A DNA stretch of 64,000 nucleotides from Closterium sp. NIES-65 (lineage: Eukaryota > Streptophyta > Zygnematophyceae > Desmidiales > Closteriaceae), in the NCBI GenBank assembly GCA_948144175.1, contig CANXME010000868.1, forward strand, positions 1 through 64,000. Reading direction: 5' to 3'. The notes under the pieces were generated by a model that was given only the letters and a program-made list of their open reading frames with translations, ran no database searches and was not told the origin of the DNA. Both the position numbers and the translations under genes were made by a program. Shown one piece after another: positions 21,601 through 31,917 of the stretch. Each line of letters begins with the position of its first letter. Positions within the stretch are counted from its first letter, which is position 1.

Positions 21601-24600
21601 GTGGGGAGGGGAAAACAGGGAGGGAAAGAGGGTACACTGGGGACTGTTGGGCTCTGTCTTGGCTGGCCTTGCTTGCTGCTGGGGTGGGGAGGGGAAAACA
21701 GGGAGGGAAAGATGGTACACTGGGGACTGTTGGGCTCTGCCTTGGCTGGCTTTGCTTGCTGCTGGGGTGGGGAGGGGAAAACAGGGAGGGAAAGAGGGTA
21801 CACTGGGGACTGTTGGGCTCTGCCTTGGCTGGCCTTGCTTGCCGCTAGGGTGGGGAGGGGAAAACAGGGAGGGAAAGATGGTACACTGGGGACTGTTGGG
21901 CTCTGCCTTGGCTGGCCTTGCTTGCTGCTGGGGTGGGGAGGGGAAAACAGGGAGGGAAAGAGGGTACACTGGGGACTGTTGGGCTCTGCCTTGGCTGGCC
22001 TTGCTTGCTGCTGGGGTGGGGAGGGGAAAACAGGGAGGGAAAGAGGGTACACTGGGGACTGTTGGGCTCTGCCTTGGCTGGCCTTGCTTGCTGCTGGGGT
22101 GGGGAGGGGAAAACAGGGAGGGAAAGAGGGTACACTGGGGACTGTTGGGCTCTGCCTTGGCTGGCATTGCTTGCTGCTGGGGTGGGGAGGGGAAAACAGG
22201 GAGGGAAAGAGGGTACACTGGAATCACTTTCAACGTACGGGCTCATTTGGAAGGAGAGGGAGGAACGGGGGTGGGGTAGGGGCGGGGGTGTGATAGGAGT
22301 ACTAAAGCATACTCACTTTCAACGTACTGGTCCAAGAACAGCACTGTCGTGAGGGTGCCTACTTTCTTCCCACCGAGCCTTGGCCGTCGCACGTACAAGT
22401 CGAAGTCGTCGTACACCCAATTGCGCCCATCCGTCAATGCGTCGTTGCGATACGCTTGAATCATGTCACGAATGTAGCCGTTCCTGTACTTGTCAGCTTT
22501 CAGAACCATACGCACTATAAAATGCTCTTCCGGCTCATTGAGGCCTAGGGCCTTGCGCAGGGCCGCCTCTAGGCGTTCGGTACTAGGCCACATTGTGAAA
22601 TCAGTGACTGGGGTGTCAAAAAACATGATATCAAGAGCCTCATCCACGTGGTCCTGCAGGAGAGCAACAAAAATTGTGCACAACATGGCAGAGTGGGAAA
22701 GAGAACAGGGGAGGGAAGGGAGGGCGTGAATGTATGTGGCATGAGGAGTTTGCGGGGTGGGGGATGTAGGCACCCAATGCTAATGTCATTTGTAAGCACG
22801 GCGAAGGCTGAAACGAAGGGTTGCTGCTCACCTTAAGGTCCCCGTTCACATCCGGGAAAGCATCTAACGCCGTGATGACGTTATTGTACCACCCGTGTTG
22901 CCGTGGCGACATTGCAGAGCAGTCGATGGCCTGTCGTCTGATGTGTGCCTTTGCCACAGCACGGCTAAAAGCGGCCTGCGTTCGTGGCCACACCACTGGT
23001 GAGAAAATCAGGGTCGGTGTTGCATTTGGCTGGGTGCAAGGTCGAGTGGTTGAAGGAGCAAGCTGGGGTGCAACCGGCAACTGTCGGGAAGGGCTGGGCA
23101 TGTTGGCCTGGCGCTGATCCATGGCATGACTGCCAGCATGAGGGCCTTTTTGCTGAGGTTGCTGATTCTCCAACTCAGCTATGCGTCGCGCCTGTTGTCG
23201 GATTTGCGCTTGCGCGGCCTCAAAAGCGGCTCGCGAAACCCTGGTTGTAGCAGGCCGCTGTTCACCATCATGCTCAACTTCATTCTCGAAGGAGTCATCA
23301 TCGTCGGAGCCTTCATCCGACCCGGCCTCCACATGTGATGGTCCAGGGTCTGGGAGAGCGGACTTCTGTTTGCGCACACGGAGTGCCCATGGGAGTCCAG
23401 ACGGCTGCAATTGTGCAGTAGGGGGCGCCACAGCGGCAGCAGGGGGTGCAGAGGCTTGTGGGATGAGGCCGGAGCCAGGCTGACCTGAGCTGGTTGGGTG
23501 CAACCCAGGATTGATATAGGAGGGCGAGGGTGAGAGTGCACTGGGAGCAGGTGGCAGGGAGGTCGATCCAGGTGCAACGGCGGGCCTGGACTGGCCAGGA
23601 ACCGAGACGTGCACATAGGCAGCGGAGGGAGAGATCCGGGTAGCAAGCTGATGAGTCCCCGCCGCTGCGTTGACATAGGCGGAGGAGGGAGAGATAGTGG
23701 CGGCTGCGGCTGAAAGGGAGGCAGAGGCGGAGGGCAGGCCAGGGACTGACTGAGTGGCGGCGAGCTGATGAGTCGCCGCCGCTGCGTTGACATAGGCGGA
23801 GGAGGGAGTGATAGTGGCGGCTGCAGCTGAAAGGGAGGCAGAGGCTGAGGGCAGGCCAGGGACTGACTGAGTGGCAGCGAGCTGATGAGTCGCCGCTGTG
23901 TTGACATAGGCGGAGGAGGGAGTGATGTCAGAGGTCCACTGGTGATCCCCGATTGATCCTAGGGAAGGGTTACAGGCACGGTTGCCTGGGGGGTTATGGG
24001 CGCACTGACCCGCTACTTAAATAAGCCCTTTTATCCCAATGGTCTAGTGGTTGGGATTCTGAGATGGTATCAGAGCGAAGGTCTCGGGTTCGAATCCCGG
24101 TGTGTGCACTTCGGGCATCCCAGTTAGGGGGGGTGTCAGAGGTCCACTGGTGATCCCCGATTGATCCTAGGGAAGGGTTACAGGCACGGTTGCCTGGGGG
24201 GTTATGGGCGCACTGACCCGCTACTTAAACAAGCCCTTTTATCCCAATGGTCTAGTGGTTGGGATTCTGAGAAGTGATAGTGGCGGCTGCAGCTGAAAGG
24301 GAGGCAGAGGCGGAGGGCAGGCCAGGGAATGACTGAGATGCGGCGAGCTGATAAGTCGCCGCTGCGGTGACAAAGGCGGAGGAGGGAGAGATAGTGGCGG
24401 GTGCAGCTGAAGGGGAGGCAGAGGCGGAGGGCAGGCCAGGGATTGTGTGAGAGGCGGCGAGCTGATGAGTCGCCGCGATGACATAGGCGGAGGAGGGAGA
24501 GATAGTGGCGGCTGCGGCTGAAAGGGAGGCAGAGGCGGAGGGCAGGCCAGGGACTGACTGAGTGGCGGCGAGCTGATGAGTCGCCGCCGCTGCGCTGACA

Positions 24601-25253
24601 TAGGCGGAGGAGGGAGTGATAGTGGCGGCTGCAGCTGAAAGGGAGGCAGAGGCTGAGGGCAGGCCAGGGACTGACTGAGTGGCGGCGAGCTGATGAGTCG
24701 CCGCCGCTGCGTTGACATAGGCGGAGGAGGGAGTGATAGTGGCGGCTGCAGCTGGAAAGGAGGCGTTATGTGCATGTTGACCATTCTCTTGAGTGTATGT
24801 GTCTGCTCCACAACCGCCATCACCAAGTGCATCAGCGCGGCCTTTCTTGCCCGTGCGGACGAAAGTAGAACGCTTCCCCTTCCGCACTTCTTTAGGTTTC
24901 CTCGCACGGGTCTGGCGCTTAGTACCACCCGTGATCGACACATTGTTCAGCGACACGAATTTCGAGCCTGTGGCAAAGGGTTAAAAAACAAACAGAAGTA
25001 GCAATAAGTACATTTTGTAGAGTAAGTCGTTTGATCCGACAGTGCGCAGGGCACATGTTCATACGAATGGCTACGAGGAGTGAGACGTACCTTCAGCAAA
25101 CACGTCGTCCTCGGGCTCGTCTTGGGCTCGTCCATTGCTGTGCATCGGGATGGCTTCCGGAGAGCCAAAGGTACCCACAGCCGGGTTTGAGGTAGCTTCA
25201 GCGGCTCTTCTAGGAAGAACTGCAGCTATGAAGGGACTTGGCACGGGCTGCAT
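15657..25253 (-). CDS. Unrecognised five-exon gene, interrupted by a TRIM element
   Basis: Exons on the minus strand, in phase: 25253-25091, 24967-22832, 22653-22317, 16133-15985 and 15899-15657 (stop). Donors are GTACGT, GTGAGC, GTGAGT and GTGAGT. Exon 1 starts MQPVPSPFIAAV. Exon 2 has a basic segment (KRQTRARKPKEVRKGKR), then ~39-residue Ala/Ser/Pro repeats, an acidic stretch (DEGSDDDDSFENE) and a coiled-coil-like AQAQIRQQARRIAELENQ. Exons 3-5 are the conserved-looking part (MWPSTERLEAALRKALGL, FNMLTWHMNEHRVPFASP, NVRDVNIYYNKIWNWTRAA). I recognise no family. A chromatin-like or transposon accessory protein is a guess. The 347-bp TRIM in exon 2 (352 bp with its target duplication, not a multiple of 3) breaks this copy. 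Intron 3 is ~6.2 kb because of the 83-bp array. Confidence 0.6.
16748..18142. repeat. Higher-order block of the 83-bp array, copy 1
   Basis: Rare variants recur in the same order about 3.08 kb to the right. Examples: ACAGGGGACT at 17561 and 20640, GAGTGAAAG at 17711 and 20790, GCTCTCCC at 17825 and 20904, and the A7 variant at 17951 and 21030. All four are offset by exactly 3079 bp. The partner block is about 19824-21222. A later block duplication inside the array is implied. Confidence 0.85.
18743..19443. repeat. 500-bp higher-order period within the 83-bp array
   Basis: The variant TTGCTTGCCGCTAGGG occurs at 18921, 19421 and 21835, and GCTCTGTCTTGG at about 18743, 19243 and 21655. The first two occurrences of each are 500 bp apart (six units plus 2 bp), showing a second duplication scale. 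Confidence 0.75.
22224..22240 (-). repeat. Copy of the exon 3 splice-donor junction at the array edge
   Basis: On the minus strand GTACGTTGAAAGTGA occurs at the array edge (22224-22240) and again about 88 bp away, spanning the exon 3 donor at 22316/22317. The duplicated segment includes the exon end and the first bases of the donor, followed here by TTCC instead of GTAT. Confidence 0.7.
23926..24272 (+). mobile_element. TRIM-type miniature LTR retrotransposon
   Basis: Two 139-bp direct repeats (23926-24064 and 24134-24272) differ at one position. They flank 69 bp that starts with the primer-binding site TGGTATCAGAGC (24065-24076, complementary to the 3' end of initiator Met tRNA) and ends with a purine tract AGTTAGGGGGGG just before the second repeat. 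A 5-bp target duplication AGTGA lies at 23921-23925 and 24273-24277. The repeats begin TGTCAG and end CTGAGA, so the 3' end is not the usual CA. There is no coding capacity, which fits the TRIM/SMART class of plants. It interrupts the coding repeats of the minus-strand gene. Confidence 0.93.
24040..24097 (+). promoter_or_regulatory. tRNA-like A box and B box spanning the LTR/primer-site junction
   Basis: TGGTCTAGTGG (24040-24050) fits the pol III A-box consensus and GGTTCGAATCC (24087-24097) fits the B box. They are 36 bp apart, a normal tRNA spacing, with the primer-binding site between them. The T-arm stem closes (CGGG/CCCG), but the acceptor stem does not pair, so this is not a tRNA gene. 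Pol III activity is inferred only. Confidence 0.6.
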
Positions 25254-26780
25254 TGTGAAACTCAGGAATTGGCAGAGAATCGGTTGATTGGCCGTAGGGA
25301 TATCTGGTAAGAACTAAACTAATATGCCATAATCTCACCTAAGGTACCAGATGAATAGCCTAGAAACCCGGGCACGTAGGAAGCTCAAAAGGAGGCTACT
25401 AATTTTCCCAGTTATTAGAAAACTAGGAATGGCGAAAGTAACACAAGGAGAAAGGTGTTTGTTGCTGGGAGAAAGAGAAAGCCTGGGTGGATGGGATGGT
25501 CGAACGGGATGGGATGGGATGGTCGCGCCAGTTGCGCAGCATCGTCCAAGCTGCAGAGTTTATCTCACGGTCGACGTGTGGGGCGCTTTGACAGCACATC
25601 TTAGTGTCAGATCGAAGTTACGTGAACTCCCTAAGGGCGCGCCCTTCTAGTTCGTTTGGATGCGGCTAAAATAGATTGTTCACGTTTTACAGCGGTAACA
25701 AACGTTTTTGGAAGGTCGAGATGGGTATTGAGCGCAAACCAGATGAAGAAAAGCGCCCCGTTACAAGGTTGCAGTGTGAGATCTTTTAGTGAGTTGCAAA
25801 AAACATACAGCCTTGGCTTTTGTTAGACACTTGAACTATCATATACTGTTGCTGGTTCTTGCGCACGATTAAAACCGTTGGCAGTTTAGTACTCCCGGTG
25901 CAATTAGGGTTTTGGTGTGTCCAAGGGTGAATTAAAATCAAGACACCTTGTCAGGGTGTAATATGTCACGATATCGCGTAATCGCCATGTGTAGTCCGTT
26001 TGAAAACATAATTTTGGCCTTGATAGGCTGCTGTTCAAGGTGAATCTACACCAGTAGTGCATGGCACACCCGCGACACGCATAGTCGTCAGGGCATAAAG
26101 GTTACGTCCACTATGAATGAATTCAGTCCGCTTATAATTTTTTACATAAAGCTTTTGTATAGATGTACAGCTGCAGGGTTGCGATGGCATGTACTAGTAG
26201 ACTTTCAACAAGGTGTTGCGATCAGAAGGTGGATCGTGCCTATAATCACGTCAGCAAGGTTCGCAAGATCATAGTATTGCAACGGAAGTTTGTGACCTCA
26301 GATCACAGTGAATCTAGATGGACACAGTCGATAGAAACAAGCTCTTACTTTCATTTATTTATGACTACAATTGAATGCGAAACGTACTAGCTATCCATGT
26401 ACTCTATGAGGTACTTTCCCTAATCCAACTTCAAATCAACCGTGTGTCGCGTAAAGTTACAAAACTTTTTCCGCCTTTGTCGTCGCTCGTGCAGCTACGC
26501 AATGTCGTATGTATTGATTGGAAATGTCCACGCTCTCGCTTGAACGTAGCAGACTGCGTAGTCGGGGGCGCGCATAAGTCGACGTAGACTGCGCGCAGAA
26601 AGTGTTAACGCGAATGGAGCGTTGGCCCCGCCCTCGCTTGCGCCATGCCGACGACTTGGTTGGGGGAGTAGCAGCCTACTGTGCACAGTGGGACAGCTGC
26701 TCGTCAGGCTTCGTCGAGCTGCAGGGGACGACTGTGTTGTTGCTGTTGACTAGGGAGCTTGATAGCTGCAACTGACCGGT
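25254..26780. other. Intergenic, upstream of the 15657-25253 gene
   Basis: Mixed composition with short open frames only. The promoter of the minus-strand gene should lie just right of 25253, but I see no convincing TATA box. A short GGGATGGGATGG repeat occurs near 25490-25520. Confidence 0.5.
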
Positions 26781-26784
26781 CTGG

Positions 26785-27420
26785 GCGACGGGTGGGCCGT
26801 CGACCAGGTGGGGCAGTTCGACCGAGAGGTTGACAGGGCAGTACGTCGACCTGTGGTTCGACCGGGAGGTCGACGGAGCAGTCCGTTGACCTTCAGTTTG
26901 ACCGGGAAGCCGACGGAGCAGTCTGTCGACCTGAGATGTACGTGGCAGTCGACGATGGGAGCTCGGCCCCGACAGCTTACACTTCTGGTCAACGGAAGGG
27001 GTACGTCGACCGGGGTGTGGCTAGACCGGTGCTGTGGTCGACCAGAGCACCTGGTGGTCGACCAGAGCACCTGGTGGTCGATCACGACACCTGATCGACG
27101 AGCAGAGCACCTGGTGGTGTCCTGGTTGACCAGGTAACCTGCTCGACAGTCGCAGACAATAGCAGACGGATGCACAGCAATGCAAGTCGGCCCAGTCGTC
27201 GGGGCGCATCAGTGAGCCTGCGGACTGCTGTCTTCTACGGGGCAACGCTGGACAGCAGCTCTGCTGCAGCGTTGGCACGCCGTTGACCTCCGTGATGGTG
27301 CGGCTCCTCTACCCAACGGTGGCAGGCGGTCGACCAAGTTGTGCTGTCGGTCGACCAAGCCGTGCTGGCGGTCTACCAGGCGAAAGCTGCTCGACGGAGC
27401 ATTCGTCAAAATACTCTACG
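26785..27420. repeat. GTCGAC-rich degenerate repeat block
   Basis: The palindrome GTCGAC and near variants (GTTGAC, GTCGAT, TTCGACC) recur every ~20-50 bp, joined by pieces such as CAGAGCACCTGGTG and CGGAGCAGT. Two or three direct copies of GGTCGACCAGAGCACCTGGT lie at about 27035-27080. No coding frame explains the pattern. Confidence 0.6.
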
Positions 27421-29989
27421 GAAGTCTGGCGGCTGCGAAATTCGTCATGTGGAGGTAGAGCAGTCAACGATCGAACTCACGCTAGTTGTTGTCGCTCTGC
27501 ACTGTCAGGCCAGAATTGAGCAAGCTGCAAGCGAAGGCAAGGTCGAGCCTCATCGAGGTGGACGCGAACTGCAGCAAGCTGACCTTCTATCAGTACTCTG
27601 TACGACTGTACTCCTTCGTCGTGTTGCTTGAGCTCAGCGTTGGTGTCGACGGCGACTGGCATTTTCGGCACTCTACGCAGCTTGTCGCCTGAAGTTGCTG
27701 GTGAAGCCACAGCTATCACGACCAGGTGGGACTTCTCGCTGGTGACCTACGTGGAGCACCCCCCAGCTGAGAACAGCTGCGAGTCAGGTGCACCGATGTC
27801 ATGTGGGTGCAGCGCTGTGCAGCAGACTTGCTGCAACGTTGGCACACCGTGGACTTGCAACGTGGGCAAGCCGCTTCTCTTCAGGGCTGGACCGGTGCGA
27901 GCTATGCTCCGCTGGATCGCGGTCGACCGTGCTGCGCTGGAGGTCGACCGACTTGCTTGCTAGCTCTGATGTAATCATTGTTGCCAAGGTTGTTGCTACC
28001 ATTGTTGTCGGCTTTCCTTAGTCAAACACTGGCAAAATTTCACAAAGAATCTGTCAACTCGTGTGCGCCCAATGGAACGACAATGGAACGCAGAGATCAC
28101 ATGAGCACCCGTGCCTAGCCCGCAGTCTAACGCGCGTTGATAAAGTTATTTCCGCTCCGGTCGGGCCGTAGGTGACGCACCAAGGATCCCCTCATCGCCG
28201 GCGGCCTAGGAGGATCCGTTCCATGAAACGTCGACGACGGGCGGTGAAGGTGATGGCAACAAAGTCACCGGTCGGGGCACAGTAGGAGGAGAGAGTTTGA
28301 CTTCATTTATGTCTGCATCATCGTGCTTGTCGCAGTCGGTGAGCAAGGGAGGCACATTCGAGGACCCATCTGGCGACGGGCCAGACGGCTGTAGGCTGCA
28401 CCACCAGCACACCAACTTGGAAGTCGTCTGAGTCCATTTGAGGGTGGGACTATTTTACGTTCACCATATGAGGCATGTGTTATTTCGGGTATTTACTCGC
28501 ACGAATAGTCTTGCGATTGTACCCACTTGACACATCCGAGAAAGGGTCCTTTGAGCATTGACTCGTCAGAGATGCCTGGAAAATGTACAGGTATGCAACG
28601 ACGATGAACAATCATATAGTTAAAATTTCAAATAATGTTTGTAAGGCAATCAAGGGTTGTTATGAGAAATACCAGCACTAGAATTGCAACATTCGCCGCA
28701 TGTATCGCCACAAAGTCAAATTGTAACAAAGTGTAATAATAAGAGAACATGCGTAATAACTTCATCTCACCCCACAAGTGGGTTGCGCATGGAAAGGAAT
28801 ATGGTACCCTAATTTTCGGCGACTTAAAGAGAAGCTATCGCACGGCCTGTCGATCCGTTTGGCCCCTATTGATAACGTGAGGAGGTTGTCGCCTACTTCT
28901 GCAATCAATAACATAGCTTGAAAGACAATGCCGCGGTGAAAATAAGGGTTTTTTCACAAACATGGCAAACACATGTAGCATGAGCTAACCAGGCCATAGT
29001 ATTAGAGCATCTAGCATGTTGTCTCTGCTGGGCTCTTATATAGAGTGTGGCATGTTCCACTTTGTTTATTAGGGGTTAGGCTAGATGGATTTGTCTCATA
29101 ACAAACAATCTGAGTCTACCTGAGCCACTCATCTCATATGCACCATCTCCAGCTGACTTGGTGGCTCTAGTTCTCACAAAATGCATGCCAACAATCCACC
29201 CCAATACCACTTGACCATGGAATTTGATGCAACTTGTGCTTTATATGATCAATCCTCACATGTCATATGGGGTCTTGATGGCTGCATCCAAACAAAATCA
29301 CTGTTAGGTGATGCCCAGCTAAGCAAATTCCTATCCACTTGTGGTCACTTCCATCATGTGAGGGGCACATGAATCCATCCATAATATCAACAATGGGCAA
29401 CTAATGATACCTCCCACAGTCATCACTGTTCAACTGCAGCACTTGACAGCATTACTGATGGTGTGCATGGACAGGAGTGCTGCAGCATTAAGGTGGGCAT
29501 GAATTGCCTTTAATGCCATTGTATTTTCCTGGAATTTGCGTGGCCTTTTTTCTAGCATGAGATGTAGGCGTGAATTCCAATTCCTCTACCAGTTGAGTAA
29601 AGACATTCCCCACCACAAACATTCTCTTCCCAATCTTGCTCGACATTCTTCACGTCTTAGGTGAGCCACCCTCCTACCCGTTCTACTTAGCTAATGGTGA
29701 GTCGCCTATCACTGCTATTCCGCGTATGTTACTCTAGAAGCAACTCTAAATATCCATCTCAGCTCGTTTGCCAAGCGGTCCCCGAACGAACGCGGCTCGT
29801 ATCATCTATTCCGTTCAAACCTGACTCAGTGCCGCACCCGCCGTCATCGCCACCAAAGGAGTTCTGTATCTAGCAGCCCGAGCTTGTGACTTCCTTTTCG
29901 TAGTAAAATTCCATTATTGGGATGTCTACTAAAGCTCCTCGTGCAGATGCGTATCACTCGGTAGAGATCTCGCTCACACACACCTTCTG
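27421..29989. other. Intergenic, no supported gene
   Basis: Scattered GTCGACC motifs continue to about 27960. The rest is more AT-rich DNA. A short plus-strand open frame at about 29181-29372 resembles nothing I know. Parts of 29.0-29.6 kb look like old retrotransposon sequence, but no terminal repeats or protein motifs support this. Confidence 0.45.
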
Positions 29990-30374
29990 AATGTTATTGA
30001 GATTAAGCAGTCGCAATCTCATCCTCACGGTCGGGGTCTCATTCTCGCGGTCGAGATATTTTTCTCACGTTCGATATCTCATATTATCACGGTAACAATC
30101 TCAATCACATGGTCCAGATTTCATTCTCCCGGTCGACATCTCATTCTCCCGGTCGACATCTCTCCCTCACGCACGAATCTTGTCTCTCACGGTCTAAATC
30201 TCTACCTCACGGTCGAAAGCTCTCTATCTCACGGTCGTAATCTCTCTATCTCACGGTCGTAATCTCTCTATCTCACGGTCAAAATCTCTCTTTCACGGTC
30301 GATCTCTCTCTCTCTCTCTCACGGTCGAAATCTCTCTCTCTCTCTCACGGTCGATATCTCTCTAACTCACAATT

Positions 30375-30448
<74 letters not shown>

Positions 30449-30550
30449 GGTCGAAATCTCTCTCTCTCTCACGGTCGATATCTATCTAACTCACAATTGA
30501 TATCTCTCTCTCTCTCACGTTCTCACGGTCGATCTCTCTCTCTCTCACGG

Positions 30551-30636
<86 letters not shown>

Positions 30637-30738
30637 GGTCGAAATCTCTCTCTCTCTCACGGTCGATATCTATCTAACTCACAATTGATATCTCTCTCTC
30701 TCTCACGTTCTCACAGTCGATCTCTCTCTCTCTCACGG

Positions 30739-30796
<58 letters not shown>

Positions 30797-30924
30797 GGTC
30801 GATACCTCTCTCTTCCACGGTCTATCTCTCTTTCTCTCTCTCACGGTCGATCTCTCTGTCTCTCTCTAACGGTCGAAATCTCTATCTCTCTCTCTCTCTC
30901 GGTCGATCTCTCTCTCTCACAGGT

Positions 30925-30973
<49 letters not shown>

Positions 30974-31180
30974 GTCGAACTCTCTCTCTTTCACGGTCTA
31001 TCTCTCTCTCTCTCCCTCTCTCACGGTCGAAATCTCTCTCTTTCACGGTCGATCTCTCTCTCTCTCTCTCTCTCTCACGGTCGAAATCTCTCTCTCTCTC
31101 TCTCTCACGGTCGATATCTCTCTCTCTCACAATTGATATCTCTCTCTCTCTCACGTTCGAGATCTCTCTCTCTCACGGTC

Positions 31181-31275
<95 letters not shown>

Positions 31276-31300
31276 CGATCTCTCTCTCTCACAGGTGTTA

Positions 31301-31362
<62 letters not shown>

Positions 31363-31465
31363 GTCGAAATCTCTCTCTTTCACGGTCTATCTCTCTCTCT
31401 CTCTCCCTCTCTCACGGTCGAAATCTCTCTCTTTCGAGGTCGATCTCTCTCTCTCACGCTCTATA

Positions 31466-31526
<61 letters not shown>

Positions 31527-31628
31527 GGTCGAAATCTCTCTCTCTCTCACGGTCGATATCTCTCTCTCTCTCACAATTGATATCTCTCTCTCTCTCTCAC
31601 GTTCGAGATCTCTCTCTCTCTCACGGTC

Positions 31629-31678
<50 letters not shown>

Positions 31679-31785
31679 GGTCGAAATCTCTCTCTCTCTC
31701 TCTCTCTCTCGCTCGATCTCTCTCTCTCACGACTGTTATCTCTCTCTCTCTCTCTCTCACGGTCGATCTCTCTCTCTCTCACGGT

Positions 31786-31862
<77 letters not shown>

Positions 31863-31917
31863 GGTCGATACCTCTCTCTTGCACGGTCTATCTCTCTTTC
31901 TCTCTCTCTCAAGCAGT
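29990..31917. repeat. CT-rich satellite grading into pure (TC)n
   Basis: The left end (29990-30300) consists of diverged ~20-30-bp units of the form TCTCACGGTCGAAATCTC. To the right the CT part expands into long (TC)n runs, still punctuated by ACGGTCGA, ACAATTGATA or ACAGGTGTTA spacers. Ser/Leu-only open frames here are dinucleotide artefacts. Copy number is probably unreliable. Confidence 0.9.

Larger units (their letters stand above)
16210..22222. repeat. 83-bp minisatellite, ~72 copies, inside intron 3
   Basis: The unit repeats every 83 bp (GGGTACACTGGGG at 16307, 16390, 16473 and on) with scattered substitutions and 1-2-base indels. The first copy, at about 16210-16290, is the most diverged. 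Each unit contains GGGGTGGGGAGGGG followed by AAAACAGGG, a G-quadruplex pattern on the plus strand, opposite to the host gene's sense. Since 83 leaves remainder 2 on division by 3 and the unit has almost no stops, very long open frames occur in most of the six frames. These are artefacts, not proteins. The array lies between the exon 3 donor (22316) and exon 4 (16133). Confidence 0.95.
23640..24760 (-). repeat. 117-bp coding repeat in exon 2
   Basis: About six to seven units of ~39 residues (THQLAATQSVPGLPSASA, then AAAATITPSSAYV) form tandem Ala/Ser/Pro-rich repeats. The TRIM element interrupts one unit. Units vary by small deletions that keep the frame. Confidence 0.85.

Noticed and set aside
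16213-22233. Very long open frames (up to ~1,700 codons) in several frames on both strands, Pro/Ser-rich or Gly/Trp-rich
   Set aside because: They follow the 83-bp period (three units equal 83 codons), exist in most frames because the unit lacks stops, and the array lies in an intron.
24031-24105. tRNA gene with A and B boxes
   Set aside because: The acceptor stem does not pair and the segment spans the LTR/primer-site junction of a TRIM element; only the promoter-like boxes and T-arm are tRNA-like.
29181-29372. 63-codon open frame as a retrotransposon protein
   Set aside because: No gag or pol motif and no flanking LTRs; cannot be supported.
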